NCBI GenBank assembly: GCA_964564415.1 | Contig: CAZMAV010000011.1 | Location: 1-64,000, forward strand | DNA length: 64,000 nucleotides | From: JALEFZ01 sp964564415 | GTDB taxonomy: Bacteria; Bacteroidota; Bacteroidia; J057 | Direction: 5' to 3' | Shown: one piece after another, positions 62,972 through 64,000 of the stretch | Layout: each line of letters opens with the position of its first letter | Position numbering within the stretch: the first letter of the stretch is position 1 | Position numbers and translations under genes: made by a program | Notes under the pieces: generated by a model | Told to the model about the DNA's origin: nothing | Database searches by the model: none | Seen by the model: only the letters and a program-made list of their open reading frames with translations

Positions 62972-63436
62972 ATGAGGGTCAATTTTTGGATGCTTTGGGC
63001 TTTCTTCTTTCTCGCTCTTCAGGGCTGCTACCTTCCCGAGGAAGGCGCCCTTAGTCAAGAGACGAGGACAGAACTCAACTCTTTTGCGGCAAGTACTGCG
63101 GAGGTTCAAAAGAAGTATATCAAACTCATGGAGAAGATGGTCCTCCTGCTGGAAGAAGTGAGAGATATACCGGAGAATGACCTGGCCATGGATAGACTCA
63201 GGAAATTTTATGCCGATGACCAGTATGCCCTAAGGCAAATCAACCGGGAAATCAATGGTTGGTACCGCTTCGCCAGCGATGAGGATATCAGCTATTTTCT
63301 GACTGCCATACAGGCTGAGCCTAATGCCATCAAGCTACAATCTCTGATCCCAGCTACCCGACAGAGATTTTCTTACAACCTGGACTGGGAAAAGGAATGC
63401 AACCTTCTTCTTTCCTTTCTCAAGCTTCACCGCTGA
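62972..63436 (+). CDS. Small helical lipoprotein of unknown function
   Basis: A 154-residue lipoprotein I cannot name. The signal ends in the lipobox LQGC (about residues 16-19, from VNFWMLWAFFFLALQGC). The mature part is mostly helical and charged (TAEVQKKYIKLMEKMVLLLEE, MDRLRKFYADDQYALRQINR) and has no Cys pairs or catalytic motif. The ATG at 62972 is preferred to an upstream one because it places the signal peptide at the N-terminus and follows a promoter box. The gene is divergent from the cyclophilin gene and convergent with an ABC exporter gene. Confidence 0.65.
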   Translation: MRVNFWMLWAFFFLALQGCYLPEEGALSQETRTELNSFAASTAEVQKKYIKLMEKMVLLLEEVRDIPENDLAMDRLRKFYADDQYALRQINREINGWYRFASDEDISYFLTAIQAEPNAIKLQSLIPATRQRFSYNLDWEKECNLLLSFLKLHR

Positions 63437-63439
63437 TAC

Positions 63440-64000
63440 TTATCCCTGACCACGATATAATTCCTGGTAGAGTCCTTTTTTTTCAAGTAATTCTCCATGG
63501 TTTCCCGATTGGGTGATTCGCCCTTCATTGAGTACCAGGATTTTGTCGGCGCGTATGATGGTTGAAAGTCGGTGGGCAATGATAATGGAGGTCCTGTCCT
63601 GAAGGAGATTCTGAAGCGCATCCTGGACAAATTTTTCGGATTGAGTATCCAGGTTGGAAGTGGCTTCATCCAGGATGAGAATTTCTGGATTCCTCATCAA
63701 AGCCCGTGCAATGGAAATACGCTGTCTTTGTCCTCCGGAAAGTTGGGTGCCGCGTTCACCGATAAGGGTGTCATAGCCCTTGGGTAGTTGGGCAATAAAA
63801 TCATGGGCATAGGCTTGTCTGGCAGCTTTTTCGACGGCCTTTCGGTCAGCTCCCTCCATTCCAAATGCAATGTTATTAAAGACGGTATCGTGAAAAAGTA
63901 TTCCCTCCTGATCCACCATTCCTAGTTGGGCTCGAAGATCTTCGATGCAGTAGTCTCGGATGTCCTTCCCATCCATGAAGATGACTCCTTCCTGTGGATC
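63440..64000 (-). CDS. ABC exporter ATPase domain, C-terminal part (gene continues past the window)
   Basis: The last 187 or so codons of an ABC transporter of the MsbA/lipid- or drug-export type, read from the right edge. Visible motifs are the Q-loop VDQEG, signature LSGGQRQR, Walker B ILILDEATSNLD and the H-loop AHRLST. The Walker A motif and any membrane domain lie beyond 64000. The sequence before the signature (GYDTLIGERGTQLSGGQ) is that of fused-TMD exporters (B family), so a full-length transporter of about 600 residues is likely. The internal ATG at 63976 is not the real start. Confidence 0.88.
   Translation of the reverse strand, partial: DPQEGVIFMDGKDIRDYCIEDLRAQLGMVDQEGILFHDTVFNNIAFGMEGADRKAVEKAARQAYAHDFIAQLPKGYDTLIGERGTQLSGGQRQRISIARALMRNPEILILDEATSNLDTQSEKFVQDALQNLLQDRTSIIIAHRLSTIIRADKILVLNEGRITQSGNHGELLEKKGLYQELYRGQG

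Noticed and set aside
58836..64000. Defence island around the Snf2 helicase
   Set aside because: The neighbours are menaquinone genes, a cyclophilin and an ABC exporter; no methylase, nuclease or phage-related gene is seen.
1..64000. tRNA, rRNA or riboswitch genes
   Set aside because: I looked in every gap above about 150 bases and found no cloverleaf, conserved rRNA block or recognised aptamer. A covariance-model scan (tRNAscan-SE, Infernal with Rfam) would be decisive.

Overview
The window is a chromosomal segment of a Bacteroidota bacterium, probably from a marine or gliding lineage such as Saprospiria or Cytophagales rather than Bacteroidales. The evidence is as follows. Three large secreted proteins end in type IX secretion (T9SS) C-terminal sorting domains with the YPNP motif. 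There is a TonB-dependent receptor with a carboxypeptidase-like N-terminal domain. Several promoters contain the Bacteroidota -7 element TAnnTTTG. Menaquinone is made by the futalosine route (mqnA, mqnE). DUF4199, GH130/SSS and PKD proteins are also present. The exact genus cannot be read from the sequence. No rRNA, tRNA or CRISPR array was found.

Layout. 1-351: end of an IS5-type insertion sequence. 377-3057: PAP2 phosphatase, membrane-bound LuxR regulator, DUF4199 protein and an unknown exported protein. 3391-4870: genomic debris, made of a frameshifted Omp85-type beta-barrel pseudogene and a short MITE. 4870-17061: mostly housekeeping genes (plsC, CocE-type hydrolase, metallophosphoesterase, MATE exporter, DinB-like protein, deoxynucleoside kinase, dihydroorotase, SDR, SUI1 factor, class IV aminotransferase, glycosyltransferase, response regulator). 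17219-23223: accessory segment with a TonB receptor, a decayed IS1595 transposase, an EGF-like lipoprotein and a CHAT-protease/pseudokinase fusion. 23592-25740: MarR regulator and GH3-family protein. 25781-40473: secreted proteins and a probable beta-mannoside locus (DUF5060-GH5 glycosidase, phosphohexomutase, SSS symporter, GH130 phosphorylase), with a 159-bp MITE and a TesB thioesterase between, then a PKD lipoprotein. 40545-50556: photolyase, Tricorn-type protease and a 1606-residue subtilase. 50740-64000: nuoE, carA, GNAT, thrA, cytochrome c, an mqnE-phosphatase-mqnA operon, a Snf2 helicase, a cyclophilin, a lipoprotein and the 3' part of an ABC exporter gene.

How the genes work together. 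The clearest functional group is glycan use: a T9SS-secreted GH5 enzyme could cut mannan outside the cell, the SSS symporter could import the disaccharide, GH130 could phosphorolyse it to mannose-1-phosphate, and the phosphohexomutase could feed that into glycolysis. The second group is the menaquinone operon mqnE-(histidine phosphatase)-mqnA beside a membrane-anchored cytochrome c.

The best candidate for an undescribed system is the CHAT-pseudokinase protein at 21565-23223. Its protease His and Cys are intact, but the HRD catalytic loop of the fused kinase domain is destroyed. It lies beside transposon debris and a divergent EGF-like lipoprotein. The second novelty is a small MITE family with two copies in the window, one of them flanked by perfect TAA duplications.
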